DNA from: Desulfurococcales archaeon
Lineage (GTDB): Archaea > Thermoproteota > Thermoprotei_A > Sulfolobales > Desulfurococcaceae
Reading direction: 5' to 3'
Assembly (NCBI GenBank): GCA_027083045.1
Contig: JALWQP010000170.1
Coordinates: 1 to 10,743 of the forward strand
DNA length: 10,743 nt
The position numbers were made by a program, and so were the translations under genes. Below are positions 1 to 6,007 of the stretch, one piece after another. The first letter of the stretch is position 1, and each line of letters starts with the position of its first letter. The notes below the pieces were generated by a model. The model was not told the origin of the DNA. It worked only from the letters and a program-made list of their open reading frames with translations, and searched no databases.

Positions 1-114
1 CGCATAGTGATTATACCACATGATTATCAAAACAGAGTGTGTCTTCGACTATGATTCAAGATTTTCAGGTTCAACACGTCCCCAGTGTGGTTAGCGATTG
101 TTTAGAATACTTTG
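1..114. other. Left edge, no gene assigned
   Basis: The first 54 bases are open in plus frame 1 and end in a stop at 52-54. They could be the last 17 codons of a gene lying outside the window, but this is too short to recognise. Nothing else convincing was seen up to the encoded CCA of the tRNA, and there is no clear T-rich terminator for the tRNA here. Confidence 0.3.
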
Positions 115-193
115 TGGCGGGCCCGCCGGGATTTGAACCCGGGGTCTCCGGCTCCGAAGGCCGGCGCCTTGGTCCTGGCTAGGCTACGGGCCC
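115..193 (-). tRNA. tRNA-Arg (anticodon UCG), intronless, CCA encoded
   Basis: Read on the minus strand, this folds into a complete cloverleaf. The acceptor is GGGCCCG (193-187) pairing with CGGGCCC (125-119). It has a D arm beginning GCCTAGCC, an anticodon stem CCGGC/GCCGG with loop CTTCGGA, and a T arm CCGGG-TTCAAAT-CCCGG. The discriminator is G (118) and CCA is encoded at 117-115. Loop positions 34-36 are TCG, which reads CGA arginine codons. There is no intron at 37/38. The body is very similar to the tRNA-Arg(CCU) at 5241-5337; the first 21 nt are identical. A candidate C/D RNA lies about 50 nt upstream on the same strand, so the two could share a transcript. Confidence 0.96.
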
Positions 194-239
194 TGTTGTC
201 CGTGTATTTTGTGATAGTATTGTTGCCTATTTCTGTGTT

Positions 240-305
240 TTTGCTCGGCTTGATAGCCCGGTCATCATTTGTTCAGTCCCGTGACTCCTTCGTCATTGCT
301 TCATC
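240..305 (-). ncRNA. Candidate box C/D guide sRNA
   Basis: On the minus strand the four boxes occur in the correct order with near-ideal archaeal spacing. Box C is ATGACGA (296-290, one mismatch to RTGATGA), followed by a 13-nt spacer AGGAGTCACGGGA. Box D' is CTGA (276-273), then a 4-nt gap. Box C' is a perfect ATGATGA (268-262), followed by a 13-nt spacer CCGGGCTATCAAG. Box D is CCGA (248-245), a variant of CTGA. Archaeal C/D RNAs direct 2'-O-methylation by fibrillarin/Nop5/L7Ae. By the D+5 rule the predicted targets would be the G in a TCCCGTGACTCCT-like site and the A in CTTGATAGCCCGG. Targets were not searched. The U-to-C change in box D and the lack of a clear terminal stem lower confidence. 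The ends are estimated. Confidence 0.5.
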
Positions 306-494
306 TTATCTTGTTTTGTCTCGGTGTTTATTAGAGTATTCTATCTTATTCGTTTTTGCTGTACATATTATTTGTTGGAAGAAATGTTTTGCTTATATGA
401 AGAGTAAACACTCTGTGATAGAATATTGGGGAACGCTTATTATCCGACGTAAGCCCTACATTTTCTATTTGAACAACATGTCCTGGTGATCTAA
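306..494. other. Intergenic stretch upstream of the AOR gene
   Basis: This is low-GC sequence with no credible coding region. The open plus frame across it runs straight through the tRNA and has no protein-like features. A TATA-like CTTATATGA (391-399) and CTTATTATCC (437-446) are both possible promoters for the AOR gene, and neither is decisive. The useful signal is the ribosome binding site GGTGA at 485-489, 5 nt before the TTG start at 495. Confidence 0.4.
325..336 (-). promoter_or_regulatory. Possible TATA box for the C/D sRNA
   Basis: The minus strand reads CTCTAATAAACAC here, an A/T-rich TATA-like element. Its centre is about 25 nt upstream of position 305, close to where a C/D RNA with box C at 296 would begin. 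The match is to spacing and composition only. Confidence 0.3.
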
Positions 495-2438
495 TTGTAT
501 GGTTGGGGAGGCAGAGTAATCTATGTCGACTTAACCAGGGAAAAAGTCGTAGTGCAGCCTCTCAGTGAGACAGAAGCCAAGATGTATCTTGGCGGGAGAG
601 GCCTTAACTCCTATAGACTATTTAAGATGGTTAAGCCCGGGATAGACCCGCTGAGCCCGGAGAACGTGTTGTGTCTAGCTAACGGTGCACTTGCTGGTAC
701 AGCCTTATCAATGACAAGCAGGACCGAGATAAGCAGTCTATCACCTTTATCAGGAATACTCGGCGATGGCAACGCTGGCGGCGAGTTCTCAGCGATCCTA
801 AAGCACGCCGGCTACGACCAGATAGTCATTACCGGGAGAGCCAGCAAGCCGAAATACATCTGGATAGAAGACGATACAGTAGAGATCAGGGACGCAAGCG
901 ACCTATGGGGATTAAAGGTCAGCGAAATGGTTGACACGCTGAGAGACATCCATGGCGACGACATAGCTGTGGCCGGCATAGGCCCGGCGGGCGAGCACCT
1001 CGTAAGATTCGCCACCACTATGATCGACAAGTACCACAGCGGAGCCCGTGGAACAGGCGCTGTCTGGGGTTCTAAGAACCTCAAAGCCATAGCAGTGAGA
1101 GGGACCAAGGGCGTCGAGATCGCTGATCCCGAGACCTTCTTCAAGCTGGCCAAAGAGGATGAGGAGTGGTTCAAGAAAAACGAGTTCATAAAGAAAATAT
1201 ACAGTGTCATAGGAACCCATTACGGACTGCTAGCATGGTATCCCGGCTGGAAATACTTCGAGAAATACCTGGGCCCCGAAGAACTGCCCGAGGGCATAAG
1301 GCCCGTTGACCTCGCCAAGTACGAGGTAGGCAGGACACAGTGTTTCAGCTGCCCAGTATCGTGCAAGGACGTCTATAAGCTACCTAGGTGGAACGAGTAC
1401 GGAGTATCAAGCGAGTTCGAGTCAATCTACGCGCTCGGAGCAAACAACGCGATCACCGATACCGAGGCGATACTGAAGATGGAGCAGATGGCCGACGATT
1501 ACGGCATGGATGTGATCACGCTTGGAGACACCCTTGCAATGGCCAAGTTCCTCTACGAGAAAGGGATCATAACAGACACTGACACGGGCGGAATACCGCT
1601 GAAATGGGGGGATGCCGAGACCCAGATCAAGCTCATAGAGATGATAGCATACAGGGAGGGCTTCGGAAACAAGCTGGCTGAAGGATACAGGAACTTCGCC
1701 AAGATCATAGGCCCAGAAGCGCTCAAGTACAGTTATGACGTCAAAGGACTAAGCAGGGGATGGTACCATGTAGACTTCCTCAACGGCATCTTCACACTAG
1801 CACATGCGACCTCAACGAGAGGAGCGGATCACCTACGCGGGAGAAGCTGGGCTTACTGGGAGAACGACAGAAACATGGATCCAGAGCTACCCCTAAAGCT
1901 CCTCGAGGGCGGCCTGCCGGACTATAGGAAAGACCCGGTAGGAGCATTGATCGTCAGCGAACGCGCCTGTACGCTCACCGACAGCATCGGTAGGTGTAAG
2001 GGCTCAATCAACTCCTGGCCACAAGCCATACCACTAGTATGGAAGTACCCATTATTCAAGGGGCTAGCCAAGCTACTAACAGCCGCCACAGGCTATGAGT
2101 TCACCGAGGAGAAGCTAGTGGAGATTGCAGATAGGATATATCTGATCGAGATGGCGTTCAATGTCAGGCAGGGCATCAAGAAGAAGCACTACGCGGTTCC
2201 ATTCCCACCAGAAATAATCAATACGCCGAAGGTACAGGCCGAGATAAAGAGGCACTGGGAGATGGTCGACGAGTATCTTAAGAGGAGAGGGTGCGACGTA
2301 GAGACCGCGGTGCCGAAGAGAGAGACGCTGAAAAAGCTGGGGATCGAGTGGGTTGCCGACGAGATCGAGAACAAGGAGTTCCCAGAATGGGATGGACCGC
2401 CTCTATGGCCTCCAGACAAGTATCCGCGTGGGAGGTGA
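495..2438 (+). CDS. aor: Tungsten/molybdenum aldehyde:ferredoxin oxidoreductase family, catalytic subunit
   Basis: The 647-residue protein spans both AOR domains. The N-terminus has the family look (MYGWGGRVIYVDLT), followed by GGRGLNS (33-39), a pterin-binding signature, and the GTGAVWGSKNLKAIAV segment. The [4Fe-4S] ligands are C283, C286 and C290 in C-x2-C-x3-C, plus C501 in DSIGRC. ATSTRGADHLR (438-448) carries the conserved histidine region near the metal site. Known AOR enzymes oxidise aldehydes to acids at a bis-pterin W (or Mo) centre and pass electrons to ferredoxin. The substrate cannot be read from sequence. Other members of the superfamily (GAPOR, FOR, benzoyl-CoA reductase BamB, YdhV) have similar length and signatures. 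The TTG start is supported by GGTGA 5 nt upstream; the nearby ATG at 499 is out of frame. The next gene begins 5 nt after the stop, and the SD for that gene overlaps the stop codon, so the two are co-transcribed. Confidence 0.92.
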   Translation: MYGWGGRVIYVDLTREKVVVQPLSETEAKMYLGGRGLNSYRLFKMVKPGIDPLSPENVLCLANGALAGTALSMTSRTEISSLSPLSGILGDGNAGGEFSAILKHAGYDQIVITGRASKPKYIWIEDDTVEIRDASDLWGLKVSEMVDTLRDIHGDDIAVAGIGPAGEHLVRFATTMIDKYHSGARGTGAVWGSKNLKAIAVRGTKGVEIADPETFFKLAKEDEEWFKKNEFIKKIYSVIGTHYGLLAWYPGWKYFEKYLGPEELPEGIRPVDLAKYEVGRTQCFSCPVSCKDVYKLPRWNEYGVSSEFESIYALGANNAITDTEAILKMEQMADDYGMDVITLGDTLAMAKFLYEKGIITDTDTGGIPLKWGDAETQIKLIEMIAYREGFGNKLAEGYRNFAKIIGPEALKYSYDVKGLSRGWYHVDFLNGIFTLAHATSTRGADHLRGRSWAYWENDRNMDPELPLKLLEGGLPDYRKDPVGALIVSERACTLTDSIGRCKGSINSWPQAIPLVWKYPLFKGLAKLLTAATGYEFTEEKLVEIADRIYLIEMAFNVRQGIKKKHYAVPFPPEIINTPKVQAEIKRHWEMVDEYLKRRGCDVETAVPKRETLKKLGIEWVADEIENKEFPEWDGPPLWPPDKYPRGR

Positions 2439-2443
2439 TCGTG

Positions 2444-3019
2444 ATGGCCCATAGGTATATCCTAGCTGTAGATTATGAGAAGTGTACTGGATGCCATCTA
2501 TGCGAACTAGCATGCAGTATCAAACACTACGGCGTGGTAAACCCGTACCTATCCAGAATAACTATTATTACGAAGCCCGAGATACAGGCATCAACACCAG
2601 TATTCTGCCTGCAGTGCAACGACGCACTATGTGCGCGTGCATGCCCCGCTAACGCGATATACTATGACGAGAATACAGGCGCGTGGCTTATAGATTATAA
2701 CAAGTGCATCGGTTGCCGCGAGTGTGTATATGCCTGCCCATTCGGAGCCATCTCATTGACTGTGAAAGCCGAGCCGATCAAGTGTGATCTCTGTGGCGGA
2801 GACCCAGAGTGTGTAAAAGTATGCCCGCACGGAGCAATATTCTACGGTCCAGAATACGAGGTTGCAAGGAAGCTGAAGAAAGGCAAGTCTGTTGGAATAG
2901 TCTATGATGTTCTCGAAAAAGGCGCCGAAGTACCAGCGGGCAACAGGGTAAAGGAGGCCGAAGAGGCCGTAAGGACCCTGTACAGGATCTGGGAGGAGAG
3001 GAAGAAGCTCAATATTTAA
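2444..3019 (+). CDS. Four-cluster [4Fe-4S] ferredoxin-like electron-transfer subunit (AorA/HycB-like), copy 1
   Basis: The 191-residue protein has sixteen cysteines in four groups. They are C-x2-C-x2-C-x3-C (KCTGCHLCELAC), C-x2-C-x4-C-x3-C (FCLQCNDALCARAC), C-x2-C-x2-C-x3-C (KCIGCRECVYAC) and C-x2-C-x5-C-x3-C (KCDLCGGDPECVKVC). This is the layout of HycB/DmsB/AorA-type subunits, which hold four cubane clusters in a row and carry electrons from a catalytic subunit to a partner. No signal peptide is visible, so it is presumably cytoplasmic. The ATG at 2444 is preceded by a very strong SD, GGAGGTGAT (2431-2439), that overlaps the AOR stop. A GTG at 2441 is an alternative one codon earlier. The C-terminal 50 residues are charged and helical and are absent from the second copy. 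The frame remains open upstream of 2444, but that extension lies inside the AOR gene and is not used. Confidence 0.9.
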   Translation: MAHRYILAVDYEKCTGCHLCELACSIKHYGVVNPYLSRITIITKPEIQASTPVFCLQCNDALCARACPANAIYYDENTGAWLIDYNKCIGCRECVYACPFGAISLTVKAEPIKCDLCGGDPECVKVCPHGAIFYGPEYEVARKLKKGKSVGIVYDVLEKGAEVPAGNRVKEAEEAVRTLYRIWEERKKLNI

Positions 3020-3029
3020 CCTTAACACT

Positions 3030-3049
3030 ATTTTTTCTTCTCCCTTCTC
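3030..3049 (+). terminator. Possible T-rich terminator after ferredoxin copy 1
   Basis: A run of six T (3031-3036) continues as a pyrimidine tract (CTTCTCCCTTCTC) 10 nt after the stop codon. Archaeal RNA polymerase terminates at such T-rich tracts. If it works, it would separate AOR-ferredoxin 1 from the two genes that follow. Confidence 0.35.
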
Positions 3050-3097
3050 ACTAACCATCTAGTTGGACAGCATTGGAGGGTGGAGCATAGGGGTTTG

Positions 3098-3107
3098 TTT
3101 GTATAAG
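3098..3107 (+). promoter_or_regulatory. Possible TATA element for ferredoxin copy 2
   Basis: TTTGTATAAG lies about 24 nt (centre to start) before the GTG at 3126. That spacing would give a nearly leaderless transcript. A GATGAT sequence (3115-3120) could alternatively serve as a weak SD on a longer transcript from upstream. The call is weak. Confidence 0.25.
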
Positions 3108-3125
3108 GGAGAGAGATGATCGGTA

Positions 3126-3602
3126 GTGGTCAAGCACGTGCTCGATATAGATCCGGAAAAATGTAACGCGTGTATGAGATGTGTGTTTGCCTGCTCTCTT
3201 GCCAGAAGCGGTGTGATCGATGAAAGACAGGCCATGATAACAATAGTTGTGGAGAAAGGAGTAGTCGTAGATATAGCTGTATGTAGACACTGTGATCCAG
3301 CACCATGCGTCAACGTCTGCGAATTCGATGCCCTGCATGTTGAGAACGGACGCGTTATACTAGATCAGTCAAAATGCACCACGTGTAAAGCATGTATATC
3401 CGTCTGCCCCTTCGGCGCGATCAGGGAATCTTATGGTGGCGAGCTTGTCAAGTGTGATCTCTGCGGTGGGGATCCAGCATGTGTTCGTGTTTGCCCTACT
3501 GGCGCCATAAGGTATCTGCCAGCACACTTGGTGAAGATGAGACGTATGGGAGGTGCTACGAGAACTGTGTACGAGTACCTAGAAATAATAGGTAGAGGGT
3601 GA
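3126..3602 (+). CDS. Four-cluster [4Fe-4S] ferredoxin-like electron-transfer subunit (AorA-like), copy 2
   Basis: The 158-residue protein has the same sixteen-cysteine plan as its neighbour: KCNACMRCVFAC, VCRHCDPAPCVNVC, KCTTCKACISVC and KCDLCGGDPACVRVC. All four clusters should therefore be present. It is a paralogue of the 2444-3019 product, but shorter at the C-terminus and clearly diverged between the cysteine motifs. Its size is close to that of the bacterial AorA wire subunit (from memory). It starts with GTG at 3126 after a 106-nt gap. Its stop overlaps or abuts the start of the flavoprotein, so these two genes are co-transcribed. Expected role (inferred): relay electrons between the AOR subunit, directly or via copy 1, and the FAD protein. 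Confidence 0.88.
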   Translation: MVKHVLDIDPEKCNACMRCVFACSLARSGVIDERQAMITIVVEKGVVVDIAVCRHCDPAPCVNVCEFDALHVENGRVILDQSKCTTCKACISVCPFGAIRESYGGELVKCDLCGGDPACVRVCPTGAIRYLPAHLVKMRRMGGATRTVYEYLEIIGRG

Positions 3603-3610
3603 GCGTGCAC

Positions 3611-4789
3611 ATGAAGACGGTTATAATAGGGGGAGGAATAGGGGGATTATATACTGCATATTATCTAGTGAAATACGGTTATGAGCCAAGCAATATAGTA
3701 TTGGTGGCTGCGGAGTGGCCGCCATACTCGAAACATAGGCTTGCAGAAATCCTCGGCGAGAAATTATCGATCGATTACGCGTATATAGGAATATATAACA
3801 CGCTACTCGATAAAGGAGTGAAAATCCTGCAAGATGTAGCCATAAAACTCAACACCAGTAACAAGACAGTTGTACTAAGACGTAACGGTGAGATCACATA
3901 CGATAATATTGTGATCGCCACTGGCGGGAAGCCATTCATACCACCATTAAAGGGGACTGAACTGAAAAACGTTATGACATTCTATGATCTCGAGGACTTA
4001 AAGAAATTATCTAGAATACCTAGAACAGCAAGAGTGGCAGTGATCGGAGCGGGACTAGTTGGTCTCTCAGCGGCAACGGCACTCAATAAGCTTGGCGTAC
4101 GAGTTACTGTCTACGAGCTCATGGAAGATATTTTGCCGGGAGTGATAGATCACCCGTTATCTACTAAACTGGAGAAATACCTGGTGAGCAGAGGCATTAA
4201 GATACGTACGAGGTCAAGGGTCGAGGAGATCATAGGCGGTAAAACTGCTAGAGAGATAAAAGCCTCTGGGAGAATCGAGCCAGTAGACATAGTTGTGTTT
4301 GCCACGGGTGTAAGGCCGAACACCGAAATGGTTAGAGGATCAGGTATTGAGATGCTGCGTGGAGCGATAAGGATACGAAGAAATGGTATGACTAGTATTG
4401 ACGGCGTCTATGCCACGGGGGACTGTGCATTAAGCCATGACTTGATAACCGGGAAAGAAGTGTATAGGCCCCTAGGCTTTATCGCTGCCCATTATGCTAG
4501 GATCATAGCAAGAAACATTACAGGGACTAGGAAGGAGACAAGAGGGATCGTGCCAACTATATATGAGAATATCGGTGGAGCACATATAGTCAGAGTAGGG
4601 CTGAGCTTGAAGGAAGCTGAATCTCTCGGCCTCTCGCCGACTATAAAGTGCGAAGAAGCACCTAGTTATGCTAGTTGCACAGTGCTTCAAGATCAAGCAC
4701 CGATAGGCTATGAAGCCATAGGCTTTAGCAATAAAATTAGAAATAAGGCCTGGCAGATATACTACGATATACATACGATGTTCTCTTAG
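3611..4789 (+). CDS. FAD-dependent NAD(P)-disulfide-oxidoreductase-fold reductase (AorE-like)
   Basis: This is a two-dinucleotide-binding flavoprotein of 392 residues. The FAD Rossmann motif GGGIGG is at 7-12. The NAD(P) motif GAGLVG is at 146-151, in a strand-turn-helix whose second strand ends in an acidic residue (VYE), which usually favours NAD over NADP. The second FAD motif ATGD is at 268-271. No C-x4-C redox pair is seen, so it resembles ferredoxin, rubredoxin or nitrite-reductase-type NAD(P)H reductases rather than a disulfide reductase. Following the AOR and ferredoxin genes, it most likely passes electrons between the clusters and NAD(P), as AorE does in bacterial AorABE. I chose ATG 3611, 8 nt after GGTGA (3598-3602). 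In-frame GTGs at 3599 (overlapping the previous stop) and 3605 are alternatives. Confidence 0.88.
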   Translation: MKTVIIGGGIGGLYTAYYLVKYGYEPSNIVLVAAEWPPYSKHRLAEILGEKLSIDYAYIGIYNTLLDKGVKILQDVAIKLNTSNKTVVLRRNGEITYDNIVIATGGKPFIPPLKGTELKNVMTFYDLEDLKKLSRIPRTARVAVIGAGLVGLSAATALNKLGVRVTVYELMEDILPGVIDHPLSTKLEKYLVSRGIKIRTRSRVEEIIGGKTAREIKASGRIEPVDIVVFATGVRPNTEMVRGSGIEMLRGAIRIRRNGMTSIDGVYATGDCALSHDLITGKEVYRPLGFIAAHYARIIARNITGTRKETRGIVPTIYENIGGAHIVRVGLSLKEAESLGLSPTIKCEEAPSYASCTVLQDQAPIGYEAIGFSNKIRNKAWQIYYDIHTMFS

Positions 4790-4827
4790 GTATGAATATA
4801 TCTAAAAAGTTTTAGACTGCCTCTTCC

Positions 4828-4838
4828 TATTTTTAAAC
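4828..4838 (+). promoter_or_regulatory. TATA box for the small membrane-protein gene
   Basis: TATTTTTAAAC is a good archaeal TATA element. Its centre is about 26 nt before the ATG at 4860. This predicts a transcript starting at or next to the start codon, i.e. leaderless. Confidence 0.5.
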
Positions 4839-4859
4839 AAAAACAAGTTTTTACAGGAG

Positions 4860-5216
4860 ATGAAAATATTGATATCCAACATGTCAAAAACACTAATATG
4901 CGTAGCTATAGCAGGTATATTCTTCATAACAGCGGTCATCTACAATATTAAATTCTTATTCCTTATAGCAGCCTTCTTCGACTGGTTGCCACTACCGACA
5001 GGCTGGATGAAGATAGGTGGTAGTGATCAACGCGTAAGGAGAGCAGGGATCTTCCATGGAATAGTTACCCTGATCGCATACTTCATAGGAGTCCTATGGC
5101 TCATACTAACCCGTATCGGGCCACTTTGTTTTGGATACTTGTTCTTAGAATTATGGTTTATTGCAGTGATAGCTGGAGCATACGTAACTGGTCTGAAGGC
5201 GGAACAATGTATCTGA
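4860..5216 (+). CDS. Small multi-pass membrane protein, function unknown
   Basis: The 118-residue product is dominated by hydrophobic stretches. These fall roughly at 11-28, 29-45, 66-84 and 92-111, so there are three or four membrane segments. A polar, positively charged loop around 50-63 (KIGGSDQRVRRAG) lies between the second and third. I do not recognise the family, and no catalytic or metal-binding motif is evident. GGAG directly abuts the ATG at 4860, too close for a normal SD, which fits leaderless initiation from the TATA box at 4828. An in-frame ATG at residue 8 is an alternative start. It lies 70 nt after the flavoprotein gene on the same strand but appears to have its own promoter, so a link to the AOR cassette is unproven. 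Confidence 0.65.
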   Translation: MKILISNMSKTLICVAIAGIFFITAVIYNIKFLFLIAAFFDWLPLPTGWMKIGGSDQRVRRAGIFHGIVTLIAYFIGVLWLILTRIGPLCFGYLFLELWFIAVIAGAYVTGLKAEQCI

Positions 5217-5240
5217 ACTAGTGTAATAGAATGAGTTATG

Positions 5241-5337
5241 CGGGCCCGCGGGGATTCGAACCCCGGGTCTCCGGCTGGCCCTGCAGTCGAGATGCGCTTA
5301 GGAGGCCGGCGCCCTATCCTGGCTAGGCTACGGGCCC
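5241..5337 (-). tRNA. tRNA-Arg (anticodon CCU) with 22-nt intron
   Basis: On the minus strand the acceptor GGGCCCG (5337-5331) pairs with CGGGCCC (5248-5242). The discriminator is G (5241) and CCA is not encoded. The 5' exon is 39 nt (5337-5299) and ends CTCCTA. The 3' exon is 36 nt (5276-5241) and begins A-GCCGG. The intron occupies 5298-5277 at the canonical 37/38 position. With it removed, the anticodon loop is CTCCTAA and reads AGG. Before splicing, UCCU (33-36) can pair with AGGG near the intron 3' end, with CC^A as the 3' bulge, giving a bulge-helix-bulge-like substrate for the archaeal splicing endonuclease. The T arm is CGGGG-TTCGAAT-CCCCG. Confidence 0.95.
5277..5298 (-). other. tRNA-Arg(CCU) intron
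   Basis: This 22-nt insertion lies between tRNA positions 37 and 38. It begins AGCGCATC and ends GCAGGGCC on the minus strand. A short internal GCA/TGC pairing can form the intron hairpin. The splice boundary is ambiguous by one A. Confidence 0.88.
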
Positions 5338-5368
5338 ATCCAATAATTGTTCTCCTAGGTAGTTGTCT

Positions 5369-5379
5369 CTATATAGTTT
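5369..5379 (-). promoter_or_regulatory. Possible TATA box for tRNA-Arg(CCU)
   Basis: The minus strand reads AACTATATAGA around here, a TATA-like element centred about 37 nt upstream of the mature tRNA 5' end. That would leave a leader of roughly 10-12 nt to be removed by RNase P. Confidence 0.4.
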
Positions 5380-5398
5380 TCTCCCTAGTGGCACCCAT

Positions 5399-5409
5399 AT
5401 TTAAATTAG
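5399..5409 (+). promoter_or_regulatory. TATA box for the nucleotidyltransferase-like gene
   Basis: TATTTAAATTA matches the archaeal TATA consensus well. It sits about 47 nt before the ATG at 5451. Transcription would start near 5430, leaving a short leader that contains the GGTGA SD at 5440-5444. Confidence 0.5.
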
Positions 5410-5450
5410 CATTTATGAAATACTATCATGACTCGTGAGGGTGACGGATA

Positions 5451-6005
5451 ATGGGTTATGGTTTGAAAGAACTAGCGTTTGTCCTGGGTAGGCTTATCGA
5501 TCACGGTGTAGACTATGTGATCATAGGCGATACAGTCGTGCAATTGGCACTAAAAACCAGGACGTTTCGTGGGGACGTGGATTTATATGCCTTGGAGCCG
5601 AGCCCCCTTATCGAGCAGGAGTTCTATGGAGAAATAGCCGAGAAGGAGAGATGGGGTTATACTACTACTGATATAGGTACGCCCAGGTTCATAACATCGG
5701 TGGGAGATAAGGAGATCATAATTGAGATCTATGAGAATTTCATGGATTTCAATATTCCTATAGAGATACTCGAATCTGCTGGAAGCATTAAGCTTGAAGG
5801 ATACAAGGTCAAGCTCATCAAACAAGAAGAATACTTAGTATTAAAAGCTAGGCAGGGCATCGATTTAGAGAAGCTCTCCACTTATATAAGGAAGCTGAAA
5901 AAGATTGATCTAAAGCTGATCGAGAAAACTATCAAGCTATTCCCACGGGAAGAACAGATACTCATAAAGAACAGGCTGGCCAGTATAGGACTGAAGATCA
6001 AGTAG
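5451..6005 (+). CDS. Nucleotidyltransferase-fold protein, orphan
   Basis: The 184-residue protein resembles minimal nucleotidyltransferase-superfamily proteins. A helix is followed by the strand-turn DYVIIGDTVVQLALKTRT, a degenerate version of the usual GG-x-A turn. D42 and D44 in GDVDLY are the expected D-x-D metal ligands. E92 in the later strand IIIEIYE is a plausible third carboxylate. The C-terminal third is lysine-rich and helical. Such folds occur in tRNA-modifying enzymes, antibiotic transferases and the toxin half of AbiE- or MNT-type systems. No HEPN or antitoxin partner gene is adjacent, so the substrate and role are unknown. The start is firm: GGTGA (5440-5444) lies 6 nt before the ATG, with a TATA box upstream. 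It runs opposite to the neighbouring tRNA. Confidence 0.65.
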   Translation: MGYGLKELAFVLGRLIDHGVDYVIIGDTVVQLALKTRTFRGDVDLYALEPSPLIEQEFYGEIAEKERWGYTTTDIGTPRFITSVGDKEIIIEIYENFMDFNIPIEILESAGSIKLEGYKVKLIKQEEYLVLKARQGIDLEKLSTYIRKLKKIDLKLIEKTIKLFPREEQILIKNRLASIGLKIK

Positions 6006-6007
6006 CG

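Noticed and set aside
112..489. Open plus-strand frame of 125 codons starting TTG
   Set aside because: Its first 80 nt are the antisense of a perfect tRNA-Arg, and the rest covers a C/D RNA candidate and low-GC spacer. There is no SD, and the protein is not family-like.
2291..2443. Upstream extension of the ferredoxin copy 1 frame
   Set aside because: It lies within the end of the AOR gene, is arginine-rich and has no family match. The strong SD at 2431-2439 points to the ATG at 2444.
5238..5438. Open plus-strand frame of 66 codons
   Set aside because: It is antisense to the intron-containing tRNA-Arg and its promoter region. The similar N-terminal 'RARGDSNPGS' pattern in both such frames comes from the shared tRNA T arm.
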